NCBI GenBank assembly: GCA_024516035.1
Contig: CM044961.1
Coordinates: 12,171,198 to 12,235,197 of the forward strand
Reading direction: 5' to 3'
DNA length: 64,000 nt
Source: Bactericera cockerelli
Lineage: Eukaryota; Arthropoda; Insecta; Hemiptera; Triozidae
A model generated the notes under the pieces. That model was not told the DNA's origin. It ran no database searches and saw nothing but the letters and a program-made list of their open reading frames with translations. Positions 19,487 to 30,093 of this stretch are shown piece by piece. The first letter of the stretch is position 1. Each line of letters opens with the position of its first letter. The position numbers and the translations under genes are program-made.

Positions 19487-22400
19487 TTACAATAGACTGA
19501 GTAGAATGGACAGATACGCAATACTCACTGCTGATAGATGGTGGTCACACCCTTCCTGATATCTGAAATGAAATTTAAACGAGTAATATTATTTCTGAAT
19601 ATATCTATAATATAAGAATATAAAAAAAGTCATCTGTATCTATAAAAGAAAGCTGTCTGTATGTATGTGTATTTCTGAATTGAAGTATCCCTTTGAGTAG
19701 AGTCCATCTTTATTAAGTTTTTGCTTAACCTCTCGACCGCCATGCATCGCAGGTCGAATGGTTAAGGCGCCTGTTTGGTAATCCAGGTAGCCTGAGTATC
19801 CGTTAGTTCGAATCCCGATCAATCCATGAATAACAATTAACCAAGATCGGGAAATTATTTGCTGCGACAAATAAGCGTTGCAATTCAACGCGGCAATGCT
19901 GCAAGCGTTTTGGATTCCCAATGATGATGTTCCAAGCAATGTTTTTTTTTATGTTTAATAAAATTTAAAAAAATCTAAATTAAAAAAAAAAAACACTGCC
20001 AATTATGGACTCTATACTTCCTCGTGATTGTTTCACATTGTTAACACGTGCCAATTTTGAGATTTTATACTAAATTACTTGTATCTCCAAAACGACTGCA
20101 CCGATTTTCTTCAAATTTGTTTTATATGGTAGAAAATCGTTTTTCTACATTCTAAATTCCACAAAAATTTCTGTATCGGCAAGTCGTGGTCCTTATTTTT
20201 TGACTTTTTTGTCCAAAATTTCGGATTTTCTTAAATATCAGAGTCTAATTATAATTAATTAAAAAATATATATAAATAGCCTATGTAAAACAATTATATG
20301 CATACACACACAAAATTTCATTAAAATCGGGTGTACCGTTCACGAGATATAAGCGTTTAAGTAAAAAGTTAGTGGTCAGGCGCATGGGCTCTTTCACCAA
20401 GAACCGCTAGTACGAATTCGATGAATTTAAAATGGGACCATCTACAGAATGTCTCCTAGATGTGTGCAAAATTTCATCAAAATCGGTCGAGTAGTTTCCG
20501 AGATTTGCGCGTTACAAGGAATCGTTTTAACAGACCGACAGAACGACAGACCGACAGACAGACACAAAACCAAATTTGCTCAGGAGGTTATGAAACGTCC
20601 AGAAATCTGAAAAAAATTGAAATCGGAGCAAAAAAATATTTTTTTTTACAAAAACGAACACAATACTTCCGATTTCTAATATTAGAAATTTCTCGGAAGT
20701 AATATACCATTCATATTATGTCACAAAAAGTTTTTCCCTTTGGTAATCCAGAGTGAAAACTTAGGGCGAAATAAATAGACAAAATCGAGTTCATATGTTC
20801 GGACTTAAGCATTACTTTCCCCATTTGAAACAATACGCAAAATCTAGACTTAACTCCACAGAGGTATTAGTTTTAAAGACTCTGAGGGTTAGGTGGTAGA
20901 AAATGCTTTGAGCATTAACCTCGCCTGGTGGTGGTTACCTTCCACTAAAGAGTGTTATAATTATAATTAAAGTTAAAATTATACCTGGCGAACTGTTAAA
21001 AACCTTGTAGTAAAATACAGCTATAAAAATTTGTTAATAAAAAAAAAATACCTGGCGAAACATCCCCTCTCTGTCTGATGGTCTAGAATCTCCCTGGCTA
21101 GTTCCAAAGACAGGAACTCAGGGCTGCCTTCCATGCCACACACCACGCAGTTCTCAATGTACAGGTCAACATACACAGGGCTGATCCTGTGGGCCTCCCT
21201 ATCTCCATTGTGCATGTTTCCAATAGTTAGAATTGCCTTGTTCACCTCGGCCATACGCTGACATCTTTCCTGAATGAGACTTTGTGTCGATTCTGAGTTT
21301 GACGTGTCCCACAGTGTACAATTATTCTAAGAACGAGAGAAAAATAGGAAAGTTAATGAAAAAATGCACTGGTAGTCAAGTGGTTAACGCGCTAGTCTGG
21401 TTAGAGTCCAGTTAACGTAGGGATGCGTTGGTTCGAATCCCACCCAGTGCATGAATTTTTCCTCATTAATTTGAGTTTATGACCACATAATTAGAAGACT
21501 CTGAGGTGGTAGAAAATGCTTTGAGCATTAATCTCGCCTGGTGGTTACCTTCCACAAAAGAGTGTTATTATTATTTAAAAAAGAAACTGAAAAAAAAGGT
21601 TAAAGTTAATGGGAATTGGAGAGAGCTTTTGTCTCTTGACAAACGATTACTGTTTCTTTCAACCCCTCTGATATAAAAATATTTTACATTTATAAATCTG
21701 CATTACTTATCGTTAGTTGATTGTCCGTCAACGTTTGTCATTAAGACAGCTATATAACGCTACAGCATTTCGTAATCACTGCGTTATAAATTTAAAAGAG
21801 CCTTGGTATCGGTATAGATAGGGCTATCGGCTACGAAAGCTCTTTGTCACTGCGACCTTAGATAGATCTTTTGTAAAAGAGCCTTGCTTGGGCCCTGTCA
21901 CACAAGACATTCTATGATGGAACACTGAACACCTAGCAAAGTGTTAGAAAAGTTTATATGGCAGAGCCTTCAAACTTTGCACCGGTCTGTCCCAGTAGCT
22001 TGGTCAAGGCGTGTCTGTCTGTTGATCCAGAGGTTGTGGGTTTGAAACCCAGCCGGGACATGACAAGTTATCCTCCCATTTGTCATTTTGACTATATAAT
22101 AATACTCGTACGTCTTGAGCTTACTGCTGGGCAGTATAAATATGGCGATATTATTAAATTATGATTCAAAATCGTCCCATCTTACCTGTCGAGCCAGGAT
22201 GAAATACAGGGTCTGATGGGCCAACGAGTACCCCCCCGCCTGCTCCATCATGAGGCCTCTACATTCCTCACTCACCGAACAGTCTTCCAGCAGACCCTGT
22301 AGACACTTGTTCGATCTATACACCAGTCGGGTTTCAAGGAAAAATTTAGACCTATCCTTCCAGGATTCCCAGGAATTTCTTGAGTCGGATACAATTTGAT

Positions 22401-24995
22401 TAAACGATTTCATGATTCCATGCGACCGTTCGCCGTTTAATTTAAGCTTGGTATTTGAACGTGACGCCCACATGCGTTCTTCAGTCAGTTTTCCCAGTGG
22501 TTTGCCTGTCTGCCACAAAGCCGAGTTGAAAATCTGATTGCAGAATTTGGAACTTAGGGATCCATTCATAGAAAGTTTTAAAAAGAGGACAGAGTGAATG
22601 CGACTTATTTTGAATTTGATATATTCTAGTCTTATTTCGGATGTAGATTTTGACTGTAGTTGAGCTGAAAGAGGAGGAAATGCTTCAATGGGAGAGGGTG
22701 AAAAAAACAACCACATAGGTGTATACTTTTTATCGCGAAATCCGTTCAGTCATCTCATCTTCGTAATGACAATAGCTAAAGGAAGCTGAAATATTACACA
22801 CAAGGCCACAACCTAGTCCCGAAATTTGTCTATATCAAGCTGTAGGTACCAGGGTCTATGGTGTAGGGTATAGGCTAGGGTCCTCATTGTGGTCGCTTAC
22901 TTCCATTATTCTCAGTGGTACTTGGTCTAGGTCTCCGTTTTGTTCGCACACTTACCATTCTCTTTAAACAGGATACTATCGGATGATAACTGAAAATATC
23001 TTTTCAGATCTATCTACCTATGTTCCGTAATCTAAACAGAATTATTTCTCACCTAGTGAAATGGTGAGTCCCAAAAGTAGATGCTGAACATCAGAAGTCC
23101 CCAGAGTTTTCCATTGTCCTTCCAAATAGGTCAAATATCTCAACAGCGCAGACTCGATTATTTGTTGATAGTTGATTGCATATTTGTTATCACTGTTGTT
23201 GATATAATATTTGCTGTTGTTGCAGATCCTTTTTTTGCCGTAGTTGTTGTTGCTGCTCATGTGTATATTATCATTAAACTTATAATTCTGACTGAAGTCT
23301 ATTGGTTGGTTAATTTTACCATTTTCGGTGTTGCCATCTGTGAATTGGTTCTGTACATTTTTGCAAAACCTGCGGTAGAAAGGAAAGTGATTGAGACAGT
23401 ACACAACTAGACCTCTTTAGTTCTGGGTGAAAGAATCCGACTCGCCTGACCACTAACTTTTTACTTAAACCCTTATATCTCGTGAACGGTACACCCGATT
23501 TTGATGAAATTCTGTATTTATATGTATATTATCTTTTTACAACATTCCTGCAACTCAAGTGAATTTAAATTTATGGGCTTTTCCTTCCCAAAGATCACGA
23601 ATGAAACTTTCAAGTAGTCAGTCATCTTTTCAATGCATTGAGTCTTGAAGCCACAGAAGTAAACAGAAAAATGCATAGCCAGCGTCAATACACCACCAGT
23701 TATCGTAAGACTTTCAAGTACGCCACACACAGAGTTTTAATTCCAAAATTTGCAAGTAAAATCGCAAGTAAAAAAGGAAATTGCAATTAAAATCGCGATC
23801 GAATATAAAAATGTGTGACGCAGATGACATTATCAAACGCTTGAAGGACATCATAAATCAGTCAGAAAGCGACAGAACTTGTGACGTCAACAAATGCTGC
23901 GAAGACAATGCAAGTGTCAGCTCATGCTCAGTCCCAAAGAGGGAAAAGTGTCCTAAAGCAAAGTACTGTGATCTGCACTATACCACACCTACGCCAAGTG
24001 GTCGGTTTGATTGCGAAGACTCGTTGCCTGACTGTCGCAAATATGAGGTGCGGTGTAAACAAACCCTGGATGGTAACGTTGCCAAGCCCACCATCGTGTG
24101 CAGTGAGGATACTGAACAGAGAACCTTCTACCCACCTATGTACTTCAACGGGGGGAAATTCGGGGGCTCCCAGTCTTACAAGCCCATTAACAAGGGAACC
24201 GCGGGCAGCCTGGGTCTCCCAGACTTGGACCAGCTAGAGTGCGCGTGTAAGAATGGGTTCTGTCCTCCGTCCAGGTACGACCAATTCATGGCCGGCAAGG
24301 GTGGGCTGCCCCTGGGCCATCCGGATAATGCGCGGCCTGAGAAGTTTCATTACACCTTCGGTATGGGAGTCAACAACCCAGCAGCAAAGTGAAACTCATG
24401 TTTCAGCGTAAAGAATGCAACAAATTGCGTACGCATGGCCAGTGGAAATTAATTCATTGGAGGTGTCTTCTTGTTATATTATAGAGAGAACATATTGGTA
24501 TTGATCGATATTAAACAAGTTATTCTGTACAACAAAAAATAAAACTAATTTTCTTATGATTTTTTTTTTTTTAATTTAGCTACGCCCAGTGAGGTTCGGA
24601 CCTCTCAAATTCGAAACCTATTCCCAGCCCAGCCCAGGTGGTGAGGTTAATATGGCTGGCATTGGTCAATTTGTTTCCAGCAAGTAAAAGAATTCCCGGA
24701 ATGTGAACTGAATAAGGAAAAGGCACTATTAAAAAAGTTTAGTGACTCGAGTTTTCAAACTAGCCAAACTTTTTTCTAATAATAAATTGTCAACTTTCTG
24801 CCAAGTCTGGGAATTGAACCGCGGACCATGCATTGACAAATCTTAACCTTTGCCTATGCGGTGGATGACTTACCTTCTTGGAACCAAGAGAAAAATATCC
24901 TCTGTGTAATAAGCTCTCTGAGATTGATCCTCCCTCAGACAGTCAGCTTGAAGGATGACAAATAAATTCAATAGAACTGTACCCAGAACATTCAT
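19487..24995 (-). CDS. C16orf89 (UPF0764) homologue, probable secreted protein
   Basis: Exons read on the minus strand: 24995-24874, 23369-23053, 22664-22186, 21326-21052, 19562-19487 (TAA). Phases join cleanly and give about 422 residues. The first exon starts MNVLGTVLLNLFVILQADC, a good signal peptide. Similarity to human C16orf89 is clear in exons 3-5: SEECRGLMMEQAGGYSLAHQ (SDFCRSLM...YCLSHQ in human), then YVDLYIENCVVCGMEGSPEF, ERGCF, and finally EGCDHHLSA. The segment between GCFAR and EGCDHH is shorter than in human, so a small exon between 21052 and 19562 could be missing. Exon 2 has an Asn-rich stretch. A poly(A) signal on the minus strand is at 19435-19440. The function of this family is not established; the human gene is mainly thyroid-expressed. 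Intron 1 hosts another gene on the opposite strand. Confidence 0.8.
19990..20702 (+). repeat. Non-coding transposon-like repeat ending in an ACTTCCGA/TCGGAAGT hairpin
   Basis: Contains phrases such as AAAATCGGGTGTACCGTTCA, CGAGATATAAG, GTAGTTTCCGAGATTTGCGC and a CAGACCGACAGA run, and ends with an imperfect hairpin at about 20666-20699. The internal part recurs in reverse at 23425-23515. The hairpin tail recurs at 4066-4180, 43245-43320 and 52625-52690. No transposase seen; class unknown. Confidence 0.55.
21365..21575 (+). repeat. tRNA-derived SINE, family C
   Basis: Complete copy in an intron of the C16orf89 homologue, just upstream (minus sense) of exon 4. It has head TGCACTGGTAGTCAAGTGG and tail GAGTGTTATTATTATT. 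Confidence 0.8.
21985..22155 (+). repeat. tRNA-derived SINE, family B
   Basis: Diverged copy ending GGCGATATTATT, 30 bp from exon 3 of the C16orf89 homologue. Confidence 0.7.
23811..24392 (+). CDS. Single-exon cysteine-rich protein nested in intron 1 of the C16orf89 homologue
   Basis: ATG at 23811 gives 193 residues ending at TGA 24390-24392. No in-frame ATG lies upstream in the open frame, so this start is preferred. The protein has no signal peptide or membrane segment. It has 14 cysteines concentrated in residues 1-105 and again in LECACKNGFCPPS, and a Gly/Pro-rich C-terminal half (FNGGKFGGSQSYKPINKGTA, FHYTFGMGVNNPAAK). Codon use is balanced and GC is higher than the surroundings, which supports a real gene. 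AATAAA at 24538-24543 would serve as poly(A) signal. I do not recognise the family. Intronless and nested in antisense orientation, it resembles many testis-expressed arthropod genes, but that is inference. Confidence 0.72.
   Translation: MCDADDIIKRLKDIINQSESDRTCDVNKCCEDNASVSSCSVPKREKCPKAKYCDLHYTTPTPSGRFDCEDSLPDCRKYEVRCKQTLDGNVAKPTIVCSEDTEQRTFYPPMYFNGGKFGGSQSYKPINKGTAGSLGLPDLDQLECACKNGFCPPSRYDQFMAGKGGLPLGHPDNARPEKFHYTFGMGVNNPAAK
24538..24543 (+). promoter_or_regulatory. AATAAA poly(A) signal of the nested gene
   Basis: AATAAA about 145 bp downstream of the stop codon at 24392, followed by a T-rich stretch. Confidence 0.55.
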
Positions 24996-24999
24996 ACTG

Positions 25000-25800
25000 G
25001 AGGTATAATAAGTGAATATACTTCAATTCGAAAATGGGCAAATGATATACAAGAATATAAAAGAAAAGTCCTATGTACTATAATTCTGCACTATCCACTA
25101 AAATTGTGATATAATAACAAAAAGAACACATTTTTTTTATTTTAATACGTGACTTATGTAATTTTTTTTTGAAGTCAGGTCATTTAATAGTATGCCAGAA
25201 TACCACCGTAATATATTGATATAAGGTCCAAATTTTCACAAACGACTAAAATTATTCTTAAAATTTTTCGTCGTTTTTCTGACAAAATTCTAAAACTTTT
25301 TATTTTTTGTTCAATATAAATTCTATGGCGTTATCAGGTGATACGTGACTTTACACATTTTTTAAAAACTTCTTTTCAATGTGCTTTTTAGAAGAGGAGA
25401 AGAGATTCGACATCATAATCGTACATCCCGATCTACATTCCCATATCATTGCTAGCAATCTTCATTCAAACAATACTTTTTATAGTGTTAGAGCGCCCAG
25501 CAAAAAAAAAACCTTTTCTGTGTAACATAGGAACGAATTTCCTTTTTTTTCCCCCCAATCAACGGTAACATAAGGACTGATGAACCTGGAAAGAAAGCTA
25601 ACTAACATGAACCTGGAAAGCAATTTTCAGGGGATAAATAAATTATCTGCGGTAATTGAACTCTTGTCGCTTTCAAATACCGAAAAAATAAAAAGAGCAA
25701 CATTGTCCTGTTTCATTATAGAATTATTAATCTTACGAGTACATACTCGCACAGTATATTTATGATTTTTTTTTTCAGTACGTGATGTTTAAATTAAAAA
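25000..25800. other. AT-rich stretch without recognisable gene
   Basis: Upstream side of the C16orf89 homologue. Short open frames here look like chance. Confidence 0.45.
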
Positions 25801-25803
25801 GAT

Positions 25804-25876
25804 CACCCCTGATGGGATTCGAACCCACGATCCTCGGATTAGAAGTCCGATGCCTTATCCACTAGGCCACAAGGGC
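25804..25876 (-). tRNA. tRNA-Arg (anticodon TCT)
   Basis: The reverse strand gives a complete 73-base cloverleaf: acceptor GCCCTTG/CAGGGGT (two G-T pairs), D stem GCCT..., anticodon stem TCGGA/TCCGA with loop CTTCTAA, T arm GTGGG-TTCGAAT-CCCAT, discriminator G. No intron and no encoded CCA. Unlike the tRNA-like SINE heads it has no conserved body or (TTA)n tail, and its stems are nearly perfect, so it is probably a functional gene. Confidence 0.92.
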
Positions 25877-26214
25877 TGGTGTTTCGAGCGAGAGGAAAAA
25901 TTGTGATGTGAAATTTCGTGACTAGCAAAAGTGCAATGGAAGGATATTATTGCAATTTAAAATACGCTCGCTAGAGTGCGTGTTCAAAAAAGTGAGATCA
26001 CAAATTAAGAAAAAAAATGGTGCAGTGGTCTAAGAGGTTTTTACCAGCTCTCTTCCTAGTTTAGGCATAGAATTTCATACAAAATCAGTTTGTTGTCCCC
26101 CGAGCTACTAAACTTGGTTGTTTTTTCAGACATTTATTTAAACAATTCTTGGGCCCATAAACCTGACACAAAAAGGCCCAGGAAAAATAAAACACAATAC
26201 ATTATACTATAAGC

Positions 26215-26470
26215 CCGTGATCAGCTCGGTGGTAAGGACGGTAAGGTACTCGCTTACCCTGCAGAAAGTCACGGGTTCAAATCCCAGAACCGTTAAAAAA
26301 ATCAAATTCAAAATTTGTTTACTGTTGTTTGTAAGGTGAGCTCGTGTTGACCCAGCACGTATGTAAATGGAAGTGTCACTTCTCGCCTATCAGAGGTGAG
26401 GCAAAGTACGGGATGGTCAAGCCATAAAATAGGCCACAAGCATCTATTGTAGCTGCTATTTCATGACTAC
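26215..26470 (+). repeat. tRNA-derived SINE, family D
   Basis: Diverged copy with head CCCGTGATCAGCTCGGTGG and body phrases matching 11079-11318. Confidence 0.7.
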
Positions 26471-26842
26471 GAAATAAAAAAACGGCTGTGAAACACTCAT
26501 CTTTAAAAAAATGAAGATCACAATGTTAGTGTCATAGACCAGGAAGTTCTGTGAGCCAAGGCAAACCCATTAAATCCTGAAGGCCGTTATCACCACATAC
26601 TTGGAAAAAGGTGAAATCAAGAAGTGAAATATATTTTAAAAACTAACAAGTTATATTTACAAGAGCTGTAGATATACATATTATAATAATATTATACAAT
26701 ATTAAATTAATCAATGGTGTTATCAATGCATACTGTAATGGGGGGTACATTTACCTAGGAAAGTGGTTGTTTGGTACATTTTTTTTCTCATTATTTTTGT
26801 GAGGAACATCATTTTTTTTTTCTTTTCCTTTTTTACTTAAAC

Positions 26843-26957
26843 TCTGGGGGCCCTTGTCAATTATTAGCCTCCTTGTAAAGACAGTGGTAGAAGTGTGCTG
26901 AGTCATTCCTCCACTGTCTGGCTACCATCGTTCACGATGACGCCACCCTATGATGAT
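26843..26957 (-). repeat. Second copy of the well-conserved 110-bp repeat
   Basis: Reverse complement of 15034-15142 with only a few substitutions and one two-base insertion. The low divergence suggests recent movement or constraint. Confidence 0.75.
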
Positions 26958-27086
26958 GTTGATTTACTTAAGCCATTTTTTCTTACTTCACTTAAGTTTT
27001 CTTTCGTATTAGACATTCTTCTGTTTGGTGTTTTTTTTATTTTTTTATAGTTTTTTTTTTATATACATTTTCGCATAATTGCAAGT

Positions 27087-29285
27087 TTACTTCTTCTTTT
27101 TCTTCAGATTCTTCCTCTTGGTTTTAATATTCTTCTTCTTCATTTCCTGCTTCTCCACCTTCTTCTTGGTCAACGCCCTCTTCTTATTCTTGATACACTC
27201 CATTCGGTTCTTCTGGTTGTATACTTTGCTCTTTTTCACCTGCTTCGTGGACTGCTTCATTATGAGTTTCTTTACATCTCGTTCTCTCTTAAGGGACATG
27301 CCAGAAATGTCTATGCCATCGTTTTCTTCCTCCTCCTTATCACTGCCCTCGTCTTCATTTTCATATTGCACCTGGGGAAAAGATGAGAATGTGATCATTT
27401 TCTATCTGTGAGAATAAAACTATCTTAGTAGGTATTTTTAGGTAATTCAAAACAATTGGAACTTAAAACATACATGACTAACACCCATGGGATGAACACT
27501 CTATTTTCTACTCCATGCAAACTCAGTTGTCACTGTTATTTAATTTATTTTTCTTAGCTTTTTTTTTCTCCAAAATTTGAAAGTACTAGGTTACACAAAA
27601 TGATAATTATAATTCATTCCACCCTGAACATAAGGCAAACAACATGACTACCTATTTATTAAAGTTCTTGGAAGGAAGAAAAAAACCTCCCTTTCTTACC
27701 TGATTCTTTCCTATCCAGCAATTCTCCTGGGCAATATCAGCTGTGCTCAGTTCAAGAATGCTCACTGAATGACTAGGGAGATCATGCTCTTCAGCTAGTA
27801 AATTTTCTAATTCAGGTATTGGCTCATAGGACTTGACCAATTTCTTGTATGATTCCTTTGCCTAAAATAGAAAAGTAGGATTCAATTTTTCAATATAAAG
27901 TTTTTAAAAAAATTGTGTTAACAACCACCATTTCCTAGGGCTAGGCCAAGTAGTGATTTTTTTCATTTATAAAACCAAGGGCTATATTTTATAACAGGAT
28001 TAAATTTTAGATAAGCCAGACTGTCCTTTAAATTGTACTGTAGTGGGCTGTGATTGGTTGAAACTCTGACTTGAAAGAGGTTTAATATTTGTAATTGATT
28101 AAATTTAATTATTGTGTCATAAGACCTCTTCAAAAAATTTATTGCTCAGCATTACAAAGAGTCTTCTTAACATTTTTTAATTGTAATTTCAACACTGTAT
28201 TTTCATTTAACAATGTACTTTTCAAATTATTTTACATTATATTATTTAAACTGTGGTAATTCCACCAGTCCACCACTAGTCATTACTCATACAATTAACT
28301 AATCTGTCTTTCCTCACAAGGTATGGGTATGAGTGGGTGCCAAACATCCAAAATAAAGAGTAGATATGTATCTACCTAACTGGGATCCAAAATTTCAAAC
28401 CCAGGTCAATGCACACAGTGCTCTTGGCTATAGTGCAATACACCACCACTTGCAATGAATACCAATAAAAAAGAAGGTAACCACCAGGCAAGGTTATAAA
28501 TACTTATAGCATTTTCTACCACATGACCCTCAGAGTCTGATTTTTATGTATTCATATTAATAAGTAAATATTTATGCATTGGGTGGGATTCAAACCAATG
28601 GATCCCTACACCACCTGGATTACCAGACTAGCAATTTAACCGTTTGACTGTCAATGCATATTGTCTGGGAGGAAAAACAGCTTTAAAAATAAATTTAGGT
28701 ACCTCTTTCTTGATTCTCTTCTTTTCTTCTTTCAATTTTTGCTCAAGTCTTTCTTGATTCCTCTGTCTCCTTTCTTGGTTTCTCTTTTGAAAGCCTGTTA
28801 AATAATCCCTGAAATGAATAGATTTTGTTGTTGGAATATTAAAAAAAGCCGGGTATTTTTTGCCATAGAACACTGTGATTGGTAGACCATTACTCACTCT
28901 AAAGTCCAGCTCATTACCCAGTCATTTGCAATATTATCACTAAATCAATTTTCTCTGCAAAGCTTGATTCACTGAAGACCCAAAAAGAATGGCTAAAAGT
29001 TAAGTGGGTAACACATCCGCACAGTATGAATATGGTTGTGAAAAGCAGTTTTTTGCCTCAAAGATGGAGGACTAATCTTGGTGTCAAAAACATAGATCCA
29101 AATAGTGATCACCTACCATCTATATGTTGCTGACTGGCAAGATAAATAGATGATGAAGGATATGAGGCTACTTACTGTCGGGCTTTCTCATCGAACACAA
29201 GGTTGACTTTGGTTCTCCTGTTAATAGGTTTCTTAAACCTCCTCACAACAAAGCGGTTCTTCGGTTCAAAACTAACCACGTTCAT
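27087..29285 (-). CDS. NOL12: Nucleolar protein 12 (RRP17 family)
   Basis: Exons on the minus strand: 29285-29176, 28808-28703, 27861-27700, 27371-27087 (TAA), all GT-AG with consistent phases. They encode 220 residues; human NOL12 has 213. The RRP17 signature spans the exon 1/2 junction: NLVFDEKARQ then DYLTGFQKRNQERRQRNQER, matching human LSFDEEKRREYLTGFHKRK. A charged coiled coil follows. Exon 3 continues through an acidic linker, and exon 4 ends in a Lys/Arg-rich nucleolar-targeting tail (KKKVEKQEMKKKNIKTKRKN). Yeast Rrp17 is a nuclear 5'-3' exonuclease in pre-rRNA processing; metazoan NOL12 is nucleolar and needed for rRNA maturation. The gene is head-to-head with the next one, with about 800 bp between start codons. 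Confidence 0.9.
27985..28120. repeat. MITE-1 copy (diverged)
   Basis: Has TAACAGGATTAAATTTTAGA at the left and GGGCTGTGATTGGTTGAAAC inside, like 10066-10209. It lies in a NOL12 intron. Confidence 0.55.
28265..28660 (-). repeat. Decayed SINE pair (families A and C) in a NOL12 intron
   Basis: 28265-28430 resembles family A in reverse (CCTCACAAGGTATGGGTATG on plus). 28436-28660 resembles family C in reverse (ACCACATGACCCTCAGAGTC on plus). Many CG sites have become TG or CA, as for old methylated copies. Confidence 0.5.
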
Positions 29286-30074
29286 GACTCTAATGTCATT
29301 AATTTATTTGATAGCAGTAAATCAAATTAGAAACTTTTTATTTTTGGAAATTTGATTAATAATAAAAATTAATACCACATCCAGGGTATCAGGGAAGTGG
29401 AAGAGGACAAGTCAGAAGTGGTAATACTGGTAATGTGGAAATTCAAATATTTGAAATTTCCCTCCTCTGAGCATGTGACCTAGCGAAATTCTTTTGAAAA
29501 CAAAGCGAGGCCGTATTCACCTACATAACGAAATTTTTAGGGTTTTTGAAAATCGAAACTAGAAGTGGCTATGTTCACAAGTATAATTTTTTTTGAATTC
29601 TTGAGTTTTGTAACGTCTGTTTTTTTGTAATCAGCAAATCAGTATCAGTAATCAACTAATCTATAATAATATAATATCCTGATCTTTATATCTTTCATTG
29701 CTTTTTCTTGTGATAAGTAAATTAAAGCATAATAAGTTAAAAGAAATGTTCGATATTAAATTATAAAAGAATGTTTTAACTGTTCTGTTTTGTCTACTTT
29801 TGAAAAGGTGAGGAAACAGTGAATCACATCAAACTCATCAATAATGTTTCCTGGAACCATCAGTTCTTTGATTTTAATTAAAGATCTAAATTATTCTAAA
29901 GAAAACTAATATCACCTCAATAAGCACTACAATGAAACTAGGTAATCAAATGATTATTACCTATTATTTTTACATTTAAAGAAGCAAAATAATTGTATTG
30001 TAGAATATCTTAAAAACTAAAAGCACAACAATAACACAATTTTTTAAATTATTCTCAATATTTTTTTCTTTCAG
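29286..30074. promoter_or_regulatory. Shared upstream region of NOL12 and the divergent gene
   Basis: Contains the 5' ends of both genes. The right-hand gene has a splice acceptor at 30071-30074 before its start codon, so its first, non-coding exon must lie here or within this gap. I see no convincing core promoter motif; bidirectional control is inferred from the layout only. Confidence 0.4.
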
Positions 30075-30093
30075 GAAATCATTCCCTGTGAAA

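Noticed and set aside
19521..19530. Splice donor GCA|GTGAGT in the last exon of the C16orf89 homologue
   Set aside because: Reading straight through gives a natural C-terminus and TAA at 19487, followed by AATAAA; no further exon was found.
20975..20995. ATACCTGGCGAA near the end of exon 4 of the C16orf89 homologue, as another duplicated donor
   Set aside because: Only 12 bases are shared; too short to separate from chance or from SINE-C 3' sequence.
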